The notes under the pieces were generated by a model, which did no database searches, was not told where the DNA came from, and was given only the letters and a program-made list of their open reading frames with translations. The position numbers and the translations under genes were made by a program. From Rhizoclosmatium globosum (Eukaryota > Chytridiomycota > Chytridiomycetes > Chytridiales > Chytriomycetaceae), in the NCBI GenBank assembly GCA_002104985.1, contig MCGO01000015.1:496001-560000 (forward strand): 64,000 nt of DNA, written 5' to 3'. Positions within the stretch are counted from its first letter, which is position 1, and each line of letters begins with the position of its first letter. This document shows, in pieces, positions 20,490-30,737 of this stretch.

Positions 20490-21498
20490 TCAATAAATAA
20501 CAAGATCTTCAGTTCTGTTTGGCAAGAATTTGTCTTTGTGTGCATCAAACAGCTTTTGTAATGCCTCAACATACAAGCCATGATATTCCTGTATTTCTTC
20601 CTGTGTGGGATTCTCGATACGTGGAAGATGCAACGGCTCCCCAAATACCACATTGACCTCAGTTCGAAATGGAAGCAGTCCCATTCGCCCGTGAAACACA
20701 ATAGGCGCAACTCCAGTTGCACGCTTCACAATTTCCTGCATTCTTCTCAACAACGTTCCGTCCTCGTTGCGAACCTGATCCCACATGTTGTTCTCCCCAA
20801 ATGAAAACACAGGCACAAGACTAGACCCGGACTGAAGCGCAATTTTGATGAAGCCAAAGCGCTTTCTCAGGATGAGTCTGTTAGTTCCCGGCTTGACCAG
20901 TAAAGCTTCAGCTGCGCCACCAACTACAAGCATAACACTTCCCCCACGCGCCAGGACATGGTGAAGAGCTTCCTTATCAGCACTTATAATTCCTAGAGCG
21001 AGGAAAAGATCCTTGACGAGAGGAATGGAGAAGTTGGAGGCCAATGTTGTGGTGTGAACATCAATGTCTGGAAATAACTGGTCAATGCCCAAAGCATCTG
21101 TCGCGAACGTAAGGAAATGGGTTCCGCCAATAACGCCATGTGGATGACATCCAAATACGTAGTTTTTGTGTGGTGGCAAATCCACGGTTTTGTGAACGTT
21201 GATTGGGAAGTATGAAGCCAAGAGCTTCCAAAAGACTGATCGGCGAAAGACGGAAGATTTCTTGCTTCCTTTTAAATGGGATTTATCGATGAAGCAGTAG
21301 AGGAGGTACGGGAGGAAGATGGTGCGCGTCTGACAACATTACGTCAGTCAAAGCCAAGAAGTATCAAAATGCTCTCACTGTAGTCGAGTACCAAATCATC
21401 CAAAGGGCAAATAGAAGTGATGTCCACGGAAACAAGAGCCAAAGAATCACCGCCAGAAGCTGAAATGGTTTGGCGATCTCAGATGGGAGTTGTGACAT
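20490..21498 (-). CDS. DGAT2-family acyltransferase B
   Basis: Two exons (21379-21498 and 20490-21329), donor GTGAGA, acceptor TGTCAG, giving 319 residues, the same length and intron position as copy A. N-terminal membrane segments (LLAVILWLLFPWTSLLFALW) are followed by LYCFIDKSHLKGSKKS, then FGCHPHGVIGGTHFLTF with HPHG. VMLVVGGAAEALLVKPGTN and RFGFIKIALQSGSSLVPVFS with FGENN come next, and a C-terminal VVFGEPLHLPRIENPT block. All catalytic features are intact. Probably a diacylglycerol or wax-ester acyltransferase of the ER. Its 3' end is 34 bp from the convergent glutathione peroxidase stop codon. Confidence 0.93.
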
Positions 21499-21601
21499 TT
21501 TGGCGAAAGAATCTTCATACTTTATGAGTCTTACGGCAACTGAATTTATTCACGGCAAAAATTATTATATTCTGGACGATAAAACTGTCCAATTTTGACT
21601 C

Positions 21602-22573
21602 TCAACCAATCACAAGGTCCTCCTTTCTTGTTGGCAAATACTCATCCTTGTGCTTCTCATAAAGCTTTTGCAAAGCCTCAACGTACAATGCATGATACTT
21701 TTCCACCTCTTCGTTCGTTGGATGTTCAATCTTGGGACATTGGAGCGGTTCTCCAACCACAACATTCACAGGTCGGCGAAACGGAACAACCCCGTAACGC
21801 CCATACGCCAATACCGGGCTAACTCCTGTCACTTTCTTGAACGTCTCCTGGAAACGTCTCACAAAAGTCCCTTCATGATTCTCCACCTGATTCCAGACAT
21901 CATTCTCGCCAAATCCAAACACAGGAACCAAATCCGCTCCATTCTGCAACGCAATTTTCACAAACCCGAACCGATTCTTGAGTAGAAGCCTGTTTGTCCC
22001 TGGAATAGCATCAATAGCCTCTGCTGCCCCTCCGATAATCACCACAACGCTCTGATCGTGAGAAAGCGCATAGTTGAGAGACTTCTTACTCACAGAAATA
22101 GCTCCTCCATGTACAAGCAGCTCACGGAATCCAGGAACAACGAAACCAGCATCCAAAGTAGCCAAGTGCATCTCAACCCCTGGAAACATTTCACTCACAC
22201 CCAACGCATTCGTGCCGAAGCTGAACGCAGCTGCCATTCCAATAACCCCATGTGGATGGTAAGCGAAAAAGTACTTGCGGGAAGGGGACAGGTCAACAGT
22301 CTTGTGCAAACGGATAGGGAAGTAAGCTGTCAAAAGCTTCCACAGCGTCAAGTTTCGGAACCAAGATGAACCGGGGTTTGCTTTCATCATGCAGTTGTCG
22401 AGGTAGATGTAGAGGATGTATCCGATGGCAAGTGTGCGTGTGAAGTTTGAGAACCAAAGGAGAAAGACGACGATAGAGGTTCCGATGACTGGTACCAGCA
22501 TCCAAATGATAACTGAAAGCATTTGAAGGAGTCTCTCAGTTGGGGAGACGCTTGTAGCTGCTGGGGAAGCCAT
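21602..22573 (-). CDS. DGAT2-family acyltransferase C (single exon)
   Basis: One exon, 323 residues from MASPAATSVSPTERLLQ. An upstream in-frame Met exists (to 22687), but the short start gives the usual cytosolic lead before the first hydrophobic hairpin (MLSVIIWMLVPVIGTSIVVF). HPHG is present in FAYHPHGVIGMAAAF. VVVIIGGAAEAIDAIPGTN and RFGFVKIALQNGADLVPVFG, with FGENDVW, follow. The intron of copies A and B at the TRT junction is absent here (NFTRTLAIGYI reads through), so the intron was lost in this copy or gained in the others. Substrate unknown within the DGAT2/MGAT/wax-synthase group. Confidence 0.92.
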   Translation of the reverse strand: MASPAATSVSPTERLLQMLSVIIWMLVPVIGTSIVVFLLWFSNFTRTLAIGYILYIYLDNCMMKANPGSSWFRNLTLWKLLTAYFPIRLHKTVDLSPSRKYFFAYHPHGVIGMAAAFSFGTNALGVSEMFPGVEMHLATLDAGFVVPGFRELLVHGGAISVSKKSLNYALSHDQSVVVIIGGAAEAIDAIPGTNRLLLKNRFGFVKIALQNGADLVPVFGFGENDVWNQVENHEGTFVRRFQETFKKVTGVSPVLAYGRYGVVPFRRPVNVVVGEPLQCPKIEHPTNEEVEKYHALYVEALQKLYEKHKDEYLPTRKEDLVIG

Positions 22574-22799
22574 GTGCTCGAGTTCAAGGAGAAATATCAG
22601 GAAGAAGTCTGGAACAACCCGGACGAGATATATCGGAGATAGAAAACGGAATGTATTTCGATGAATAATAATACTGTATGAGACCAAAAAAGGAAATAAG
22701 AAAGAGAACGTCTTATGAAAAAATTACAACCAATGTGAATGGACTCTCCCAATGCCACTTCAAACAACAAGATGCAGAACTAAAGGATATTCTTCGTCT

Positions 22800-24010
22800 T
22801 TACGAAATGATCAATTCAGCCTTTCGACCAGGTAAAAACTCATCCTTGTACTTGTCATACACCTCTTGAAGTCCCGCGATATACTGCCTCTGATACTCCA
22901 ACAATTCTTTCTCAGTGGGTTGTTCAATCTTTGGCAAATCGATAGGCTTTCCAGTAACGACAGTAATGGGTCGACGGTAAGGCATGATTCCATAATCGTA
23001 TGTGAAGATTCCGCGTCCATGAAAGAGAATGGGGGAGAATGAGGCAAATGATTTAAAGATTGTTTGGAATTTGCGAACGAGAGAGCCTTTTGGGTTTGGA
23101 ACTTGATCCCTTTGAAAGAAGCAGTTGTCAGATCAAAGTAGGGTTTGGTCGAAACGGGGAAAGGAGACACTTTACCAAATATCGTTCTCGCCAAAGGCAA
23201 ACGTGGGGACAAGGGAAGCTCCATGTGCGAGTGCGAGCTTAATAAATCCCAATCGAGTTTTCAATACGAGAGTGTTTGTGTTCGGCTTTGCCTCCATTGC
23301 TTCAGCGGCACCTCCTAGAACCAGCATCACAGCACTTCCAGGCTCCCCGCCAAGAACATGGTTGATACACTTTCTGTCTGCAGAAGCCACATTGAGAGCT
23401 AGGAGGATATCACGGAAAAAGGGGATTTTGAAGTTGGATTCGAGAGTCAACAGCCTGATGTTGAGTCCAGGGAACAGAGTCGATACATTGCAGGCTTCCG
23501 TTCCAATCGCAGTAAATGCTCCCAGTGAAATAACACTAATGGTAGGAGGACGTGTCAGGTGTGTCAGTCAAAATTAGAAATGATGAGGGCCGTTACCCGT
23601 GTGGATGGTAGCCAAATAGATACTTCTTTGACGGATCCAGATCAGCCTCTTTCCTCAGCGAAATCGGAAAGAAGTCTCTGAACCACACCCACAACGACAG
23701 CTTACGCAGCCAATCAACCCGCCTGGCGCCCTGGTTGTGTGCCTGGTCCTGCATAACCCACAGGAAGTACACGAGGGCAATCGACCGGGTCTGCAAGCAA
23801 CAAATAAGCTAAACAGCGCAAGGAAGGCAGCTTAGGCGCACGCACCACATACGAAAGCAGAAGCAGCTCAAGAAAGAGAAAGATGCAAAGTGGAACCAAA
23901 ATCATCCAAAAGGCAACGGATGCGGTTTGTCTTCGTCGCGGGAACGGCACGTTTAATGGCGCGAACTTGGGCATCTTTGGAAGGGACGAGATGCGCTTGA
24001 GGTCGCTCAT
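22800..24010 (-). CDS. DGAT2-family acyltransferase D (divergent)
   Basis: Four exons. Exon 1 starts MSDLKRISSLPKMPKF and ends near 23847 in a long hydrophobic run (FWMILVPLCIFLFLELLLLS). Exon 2 (about 23592-23788) starts TRSIALVYFLWVM and ends inside the HPHG motif (YLFGYHPHG). Exon 3 (about 23172-23545) has VISLGAFTAIG, LGGAAEAMEAKPNTN and TRLGFIKLALAHGASLVPTF. Exon 4 begins WDQVPNPKGSLVRKF and ends GRKAELIIS. The exon 1/2 junction matches the intron of copies A and B. The extra introns, an insertion in the exon-2 region (MQDQAHNQGARRVDWLRKLS) and lower identity make it the most diverged member. HPHG and FGEND are intact, so activity is plausible. Confidence 0.88.
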
Positions 24011-24190
24011 CTTTTGTTTTGGTGGTTGTGTTTGTTGGTTGTTTTTTGTGAACGTGGTGGATTCCAACTTTGGCCGCTGTTGCGCACATGGGCCTGTCAA
24101 CGAAATTAAACGAATGATAAGTTATCCTTTGCTTGCTAGGAGGCCGGGCCATTAACAGAGACCAGACCTTGCCTTTTATTGCTTCACTCA

Positions 24191-26248
24191 TCATGTGGGC
24201 TGCTTTGCCCGCAAATCCTCAATGATCTCTTTCATAAACATTCGCATTGCTCGGATTTCTCGCAAAGTTCCATACGCGACTGTATCTAACGCATCTCCTC
24301 TCTGTCCATGATAACACAAATCAGCCACCACCAAGACCACTTTAAAAATCAAACTCACCAAGATGGCTTCAATGACGATTCGAGGACTCCGTATTATAGT
24401 CGTGATATAGTGCAGTAAGAATAAGCCACAATCACAATGATTCATTTGGTTTTGGACTTTGACGTTCTTTACAGGTGGATGATCTGTAATGATGTCTCCA
24501 CGGTTTTTGTCTTTTGCTTCGGCAGCGAGGTAAGCAAACAAGTTTTTCCCAATGGTGGGGTGTTTTCCTTGAAGTGAGTCAAACACGAATATCCGACACC
24601 TTTTTTGATTGCAATGTCATGTCAGCTTCCACTTGAAACCAATCTCAAATGCTCACTTATCGATTTCAGACTCGTCAACGTCAATTTGTCCGTCGCTTTC
24701 CTTCGCCAAGAAGGCACCGGGTTTCCATATCACAGCTAGGTACCAATGTACCCGCTCATTGATGGGTATAATCAAGAAATCCTTCTCAAATATGTTGAAC
24801 TTTCGTGTCCACCTTCGAACTTTCATGAACGTATCCTCGATAACGAGTTTCCTGAACCAAATCTTCAGTTATTTACGAAACCCACGCCATAGTGTCACTC
24901 ACTTTGCACCTTCATCCTTCGTCGTAAGTGTCTGATAAAAGAACGTATTAAAGATGTGAAAGTTTTGCGCGTTCGCAGCGTAAGTGTTTGTTGTCCATCG
25001 GATATAGAATTCAATGAGAGAGTCGTTCAAGAATTCGCCTTCTTTCAAACGATTGAGGTCTTCTTGATGAAGTGAAACAAGGTTCGTGCCTGTTGAGGGG
25101 TATACTAGAATACTGAATTCGGATGGTTAGGTTTAATTCGAGATGAAGGGGGGCGTGTTTTACACTTCGTTGGATGAATGTGGGGACCCGGTTATTTCAT
25201 GGCTTGAAGGTGGCGGTGTCATAATATTTACAGGACCTTTTGGTTCTTCTGGAAGAGCTTGAGTTTCGTTCCCAGTCTCGAGAGATTCTTGGATGGCAAT
25301 TTGAAGTTGTAATTCATCCTCTTCCTCAGGATCCAGGTCCGTTGTCTTGGATTGTACAAATGAAGTGGACGATGAGGACGTTGCTGTATGTTTTAACGTA
25401 GATGATTTACTTCCAGGCAGTGGAATACGAGCAGGTGATTTAGATCGCGCAAACGGAAGCCGTGGAACACCTTCCCACAAACTGCAAATTTCTTTCGTGG
25501 AGCAGTGTGGATTAAACGTTAAAGCTTGGATGTAATAATCAAACTTCTCGTTGCTGAATTGTTGCTGTCAGGTTCAGTCCTTTGAAATTTGAATAAATCC
25601 TCACCCCAAATGCATGTCCCCATCCATTTCTATCACTTCTAAAAATTCTTGCGAATCAGCGTTATTTTCATAGAGGAATACATGCTCTATCTGTGAGTCG
25701 TATGGTTTTATACTGAGCATTCCGGCTTTTTCATGCGCAAGGCGATAGCCGCGAATCTGGACGCAAATTAGAATTGATAACAGTATGGAAAATGAATTCG
25801 AACATACAGTAGCGCTTGATAGTGATAGAGTCTCAACCACATCCCCATCTTTCCTGATCATCAAGTCCTTCCCAGCATCGGATATGTCGAGCAATAGTGG
25901 ATTATTTGAAGGGAAGACTTCTGGTGTGGGGGTGCTTCCTTGGTTGGTTACTCTGGCAAGAACAATGAGGGTGTGTAAGGGTTTGGGTATCGGTCTCCTT
26001 GTATAGTGGGATTCATCTTCCGAGTCTTCCACAAGAATTACTTTGGCAGCTTCAGTTGATGTATCTTGTGGAAAGTATTTGGATCGTTTTGAGGAGCCTA
26101 ACTATCCCGTCAGCAACCATACTTAATGGTATGAAACAGTCTCAATCGCACCTGTGGAATCATCCCCATCTTGTCCAATATTTCGTTTTGGAGTGATTGT
26201 GTTAGATTTTGTGGAGGACCGAGTTGAACGGTTGGTTGTCCATTGCAT
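24191..26248 (-). CDS. Ulp2/SENP6-7-like SUMO protease, copy 1
   Basis: A multi-exon C48 cysteine protease. N-terminal exons carry basic and Ser-rich regions and a small beta domain ([20 protein letters not shown]) that recurs in the other copies, followed by an acidic linker. The catalytic domain runs from [20 protein letters not shown] and [16 protein letters not shown] through [12 protein letters not shown] and [19 protein letters not shown] (catalytic His) to [12 protein letters not shown] (catalytic Asp) and [19 protein letters not shown] (catalytic Cys, oxyanion Gln). The last exon is [18 protein letters not shown]. The full triad is present. Family role: cleavage of SUMO chains or SUMO-protein bonds in the nucleus; NEDD8 specificity cannot be excluded. 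Start at 26248 ([10 protein letters not shown]) gives a 47-bp gap to the divergent DNAJC21 gene. Exon limits are approximate. Confidence 0.87.
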
Positions 26249-26295
26249 CGCTTTCTTTTTGGTTTTGAAAAACAGAGAGAAGAAAGAGACTTCAA
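26249..26295. promoter_or_regulatory. Very short divergent promoter region (47 bp between start codons)
   Basis: Only 47 bp separate the proposed ATG of the Ulp2-like gene on the minus strand from the ATG of the DNAJC21 gene on the plus strand. The stretch is purine-rich on the plus strand (AACAGAGAGAAGAAAGAG). Either transcription starts lie inside the opposing gene, or one start codon is further inside its gene than I placed it. Confidence 0.45.
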
Positions 26296-28140
26296 ATGCA
26301 GTGCTACTACGAATCACTCGGAGTAGACCAAACTGTAGATGCAGCGGCTCTTAAGAAAGCTTATCGAGCGAAAGGTGAATTGGAAGCTTAATCCCTGCAA
26401 TAACATGAGCTTATCCTCCTATCAGCCCTTGAACTGCACCCTGACAAGAACTACCACCGTGTCGAAGAAGCAACGAAACTATTCGCAATTGTTCAGCATG
26501 CATATCAAGTCCTAAGTGATCCACACGAACGGGCCTGGTGTGTACTTCACCACACACCACTTGCACCACAACTAACTAGAGCGCCAGGTACGATTCACAC
26601 AGAGATTCTATCCTTCGAGGCCAAGACCCGGACCCATCTTCCTCAACTGCCACCCCTTCCTCTTCAAACGCAACTCCTACTAGCAAACTCTATCCGTTCT
26701 TTTCTCCATCAGCGTACTCTGGTTTCGACGACAAAGATCCTAAATCGTTCTATCGCGTCTATGGAGACCTGTTTGAAAAGCTGCAGAATGAGGAATTGAC
26801 AGCTGCCGAGACAGATCCGGAATCAATCTTCCAAAGCGACAAGACGTCCGTCTTTGAATTTGAAGAGTTTGTTTTCTTTGGGAACGGGGATGAAGAGTAT
26901 CCGCGGGATTTCTATCAACGGTTCGTGTTTGTCAATATCCACCAAAGCCTCAGATTTCTCGACCATCCCTACTAGATTCCTCACATTCAGCTCCACAAAA
27001 TCATTCCGCTGGCACGACAAATTCCGCCTCTCCGACGGCGGAGACCGTGCAGTCCGTCGCGCAATGGAAACCCAAAACCAAAAGTTTCGAAGCAACGCCC
27101 GCCGCGACTTCAACGAAACCGTCCGCGAACTGACCCGATACATCCAAAAACGTGACCCCCGATACCAAGCCTACCTCGACACCCAAAAACGGGACCGTGA
27201 ATTGAAAGTCGGCAAAGCGAAGGAGAAAGTCAAAGCTGAGAAGGAAAAGATGCGTGAGAAGATTGAGACTTTTGAAGTCGCGGAGTGGGCGAAGGGGCCT
27301 GAAGTTGAAGTGGATGAAGAGGAGGTGTTGGAGGAGTTGGAGGAATTGTATTGTGCGGCTTGTAATAAGGTGTTCAAGTCGGATCGGCAGTGGAAGAATC
27401 ATGAGCAGAGTAAGAAGCATCAACAGAACGTGGAGGAGTTACGGAGGCAGTTGTTGGAAGAGGATGAGTTGTTTACTGGTGGGGATAGCGGGGATGCTTT
27501 CACGGGAGAAGATGCAGACGAGTTGACGGAGGGAGAAGACATTGATGAAACGCCAACTCCCGTAGTGAACAATACTGTTGGATTGGATGCTATATTGGCG
27601 GAACTAGACCTTGAAGAACCGAATGCATCAATCCCTCCCGAACCGCCATCCAACAAACGAAACAAGAAAACTAAAAAACGCGGAAATTGGGCTGGAGTAT
27701 ATTCCGGGTTGGAAGATGGTATCGGATCTGTAGAACAAGAAGACGAGGTCGTGGAAGTTGTTGAACCTCCAGTGACGAAAGCTCCAGCAACAAACCCCCA
27801 AACCAAAGATGTAGAAAGCGATGACGAACCAAAATCAAAAGGAAAGAAAGGCAAGAAACCAAAGAAAGGTGGAGCAAAGTTTGGATTCTTGGACGCGGAG
27901 GACGAACCAGAACCGCCTACTTCTACAACAATAGAGGATGATGACGGGGAACAAAAACGCAGCGCCAAAGAAAAGAAACGGTTGCGAGAGGCTAAGAAGC
28001 AGGAAAAGGCGAATGCGGAAAAGCTTGCCTGTTCAGTTTGTGGAGAAGCGTTTGCAACTCGGAATCTACTGTTTGACCATTTGGAAGAGACAGGACATGC
28101 TGTAACGAAAGGGAACATGGGGAAAAATAAGAAGAGGTGA
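26296..28140 (+). CDS. JJJ1: DNAJC21/Jjj1-like J-domain ribosome biogenesis factor
   Basis: Four exons (26296-26374, 26426-26537, 26588-26920, 26976-28140) give 562 residues. An N-terminal J domain (YYESLGVDQTVDAAALKKAY, LELHPDKN with HPD, YQVLSDPHERAWYDSHRDSI) is followed by the SFYRVYGDLFEKL and DFYQRF region typical of the family. A charged linker follows, then a U1-type zinc finger (CAACNKVFKSDRQWKNHEQS with KKH), acidic and Lys-rich regions, and a second C2H2 finger (CSVCGEAFATRNLLFDHLEE). This order is that of Jjj1/DNAJC21, the cytosolic Hsp70 co-chaperone that with Rei1 releases Arx1 during 60S subunit maturation. Every splice keeps frame, including one through the WYD codon. The gene sits inside the Ulp2-like array on the opposite strand. 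Confidence 0.95.
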
Positions 28141-28216
28141 ATAAATCGATGAGGGGGGTTTTGAGTTCAATATTATTCAAGTGCACCATACAATCTATAT
28201 TTCACTCCATCGCTTA

Positions 28217-30602
28217 TCATTTCCTCAAGTTCCGTCTTTCTATTTTATGCTTCTCTGCTTTCTCTTGCAAGTCATCGATTACTTCTTTCATAAACACACG
28301 CATGGCTCTGATTTCCAACAACGACCCAAACTGAGGAGTATCCAGCCTATCACCATTCTAGAACGCGATGAGATGAAATAATGCTACTGGAAATGAAAAC
28401 ATACCACAATAGCCGTTTTAACCAAATCAGGACTTCGAATCATTGTTGTGATGTAATGCAACAGAAACAGCCCGCAGTCACAATAATTTAGTTGGTCTTG
28501 TACTTTTGCATATTTTACAAACGATCTCTGGGAGCTAATATCTGGAATCACTTTCGACAGGTCGAGTTGGAGTTTATCTTTTGCTTCTTCCAACAGGTAC
28601 AACATGAGATATTTGCCAACATTCGGATGTGATCCTCTGAGTGAATCGAAAATAAATACACGACATCTTTACGTAACACACGTTAGACATTCAAGTTGAG
28701 ACCGAAAACCAAACTCAACTCATCATCAACATTACTAGCTGGAACGTCTTCAGTCGCATCAGACGGAACATTGCTTCCCCCAACCTCCACAAATTGGCTA
28801 TGGTACTTCCTCAAAAGCGCCCCTGGGTTCCAAATCACAGCCAAATACCAGTGCACACGTTCATTAATGGGAACCACAAGAAACCGCTTGGAAATATATT
28901 AATTGTCTTTGTCCACCTCTTGACTTTCGTAAACGTTTCCGGGATTGAAACTCTCCTGTTTTTTAAAAAAAAAAACCTATCAGTCAACCCACATTCATCC
29001 TGATAAAAAAAACAACCCCCTCACCCGATCGTGCCGTCTTCCCGTGTACTAAGCGACTGATAAAAGAAGGTGTTGAAGATATGAAACGTGTCGTTGGTTT
29101 TCGTTGCATATGTGTTGGTTGTCCATCGGATATAAAATTCAATGAGGGAGTCGTTCAAGAATTCTCCTTCTTTGAGGCGGTCAATGTCTTCGGCGTGTAA
29201 CGTGACGAGGTTCATTCCTTTCGCGGGGTATATGAGCGCAACGCTTTTAGGAGGGGAGGATGGAGGTGGTGGAGGGGATGGGACTGTTTCTATGGGTTTT
29301 GAGGGTGGTTTTAGCGGTTTTTGTTTAGGGTGTGATGAATTTGAATCGGATTTTTGGAGTATTGGCGTTAAGGTTTCTGTTGTTCCGTTTCTTGTTCGTG
29401 AGGATACAGTATCTCGTGATTGTGGCTTCGCAGTTTCAACATAAAGAGACGATGATTCGCGGCCGGCTTTGAATATGGCACGGTACTGAATAACATCATT
29501 GGCTTCCAAACTTTGTTCCACACCCAACTCCAGGAGAAACTGCTTTGACTCTTTGCTATTATGGAACATGAATATATAGAGCGACTGGTTGATTTCTAGT
29601 TGAATCATTCCTTCACTTCGCGTTGACCCGTTCATTACTTTCATCTATGGTGCGGCTTTGTGTTAACACTTGATCAGACGAGACGGCCAAATACCTTTGA
29701 TTTGTCTTTATCTGAACGAATCGCGAGCTTTCGTTGTGAGCCATCAGGAAGAACAACTTCAACAGCTTTTCCGCCGCGCTCTAGATCTGTCAGCCTTATC
29801 GCTATGGGACCATGATTCATGCTTTGAACGTATTCGGTTCGCCCTTCTGCTGAGTATAAAACTGCAGTGCACTGAAGCGTTGAATGGGAGACAAGATTCT
29901 TTCCTTTCATAACTGCTTGCTTCGTCAACGTATTGATTTTCCCAGAATTCGTGGCATCCTTCCCACCGGCATCCTTTTGCTTTGGTTGCGATTTGGACAG
30001 TGGGGAATCCTTGGACCCAAACTTCCATTCTTCATAGTCTTTGAACATGTTGGAGTACTTGCAGAACGTTGAAAAATCCATAGCCGGAGAGTCTTGATGA
30101 ATAATATGCTCAATAAACTGCCTTGAATCGTTGTTCTTGGCAAGTTTGACCACCATCTTAGACGCCACGGTGTGAAACTCGATGATATAGAATGGCAATG
30201 TTTCGCTTTTCAGATTAAATCCTCTGAACTGAATAAAAGTGAGACGACTGAACTGTCAGTAATCTGGCACCAACCCTTCCCTTTTCGACATCGACGCCCG
30301 ATTCGTAGTCGCCGCCATCAATGACAATGTCCAAAATGCCCAATTCGAGATTGATTTTGATTGAGCATTCGCGCGAGATGCGTCGAAAGACAACTTTGTC
30401 GTGTTTGATTGCGAACAGCGCCAAACACGAAACGGAGAAACGAGAAACTTTGATGCGCTTCGAACTCTGGTCTGGTTTGATTGGATTCGATTGGATTCGA
30501 TTCGATTGAGTTAGACGTGTTCAGTTTGACTGGATGAAAGTGGGACAGACTGACCTGGCGACACGGCGCTTCCTCGGCGGAGACTTGTCAATCCTGTCCA
30601 TT
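28217..30602 (-). CDS. Ulp2/SENP6-7-like SUMO protease, copy 2
   Basis: The proposed start is MDRIDKSPPRKRRVAR, a basic nuclear-localisation-like leader, spliced (donor GTCAGT) to SNPIKPDQSSKRIKV. Two beta-rich regions follow that look like PH-type modules (LPFYIIEFHTVASKMVVKLA, then MIQLEINQSLYIFMFHNSKE), then a Ser/Pro-rich linker. The catalytic domain contains [58 protein letters not shown] (His), VFIFDSLRGSHPNVGK (Asp) and [19 protein letters not shown] (Cys). It ends LEIRAMRVFMKEVIDDLQ plus a Lys/Arg tail. The triad is complete. It lies 77 bp from the convergent DNAJC21 stop codon and 136 bp from copy 3. Internal exon boundaries were not all resolved. Confidence 0.85.
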
Positions 30603-30737
30603 TGTGATGACTTTGCTGGTTGCCTTCACTCGTGGACATGGCACAAATAAGATCAGAAAGAGTTGTCTTGGTTGGTTTGTGTCCGATTATGAGAAAGAAA
30701 AAAAGAAATATACAGCAGTTAGATACATAAAACCAAT

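Noticed and set aside
24605..25130. Plus-strand frames over the Ulp2-like copy 1 catalytic exons
   Set aside because: Antisense to clear protease motifs on the minus strand.
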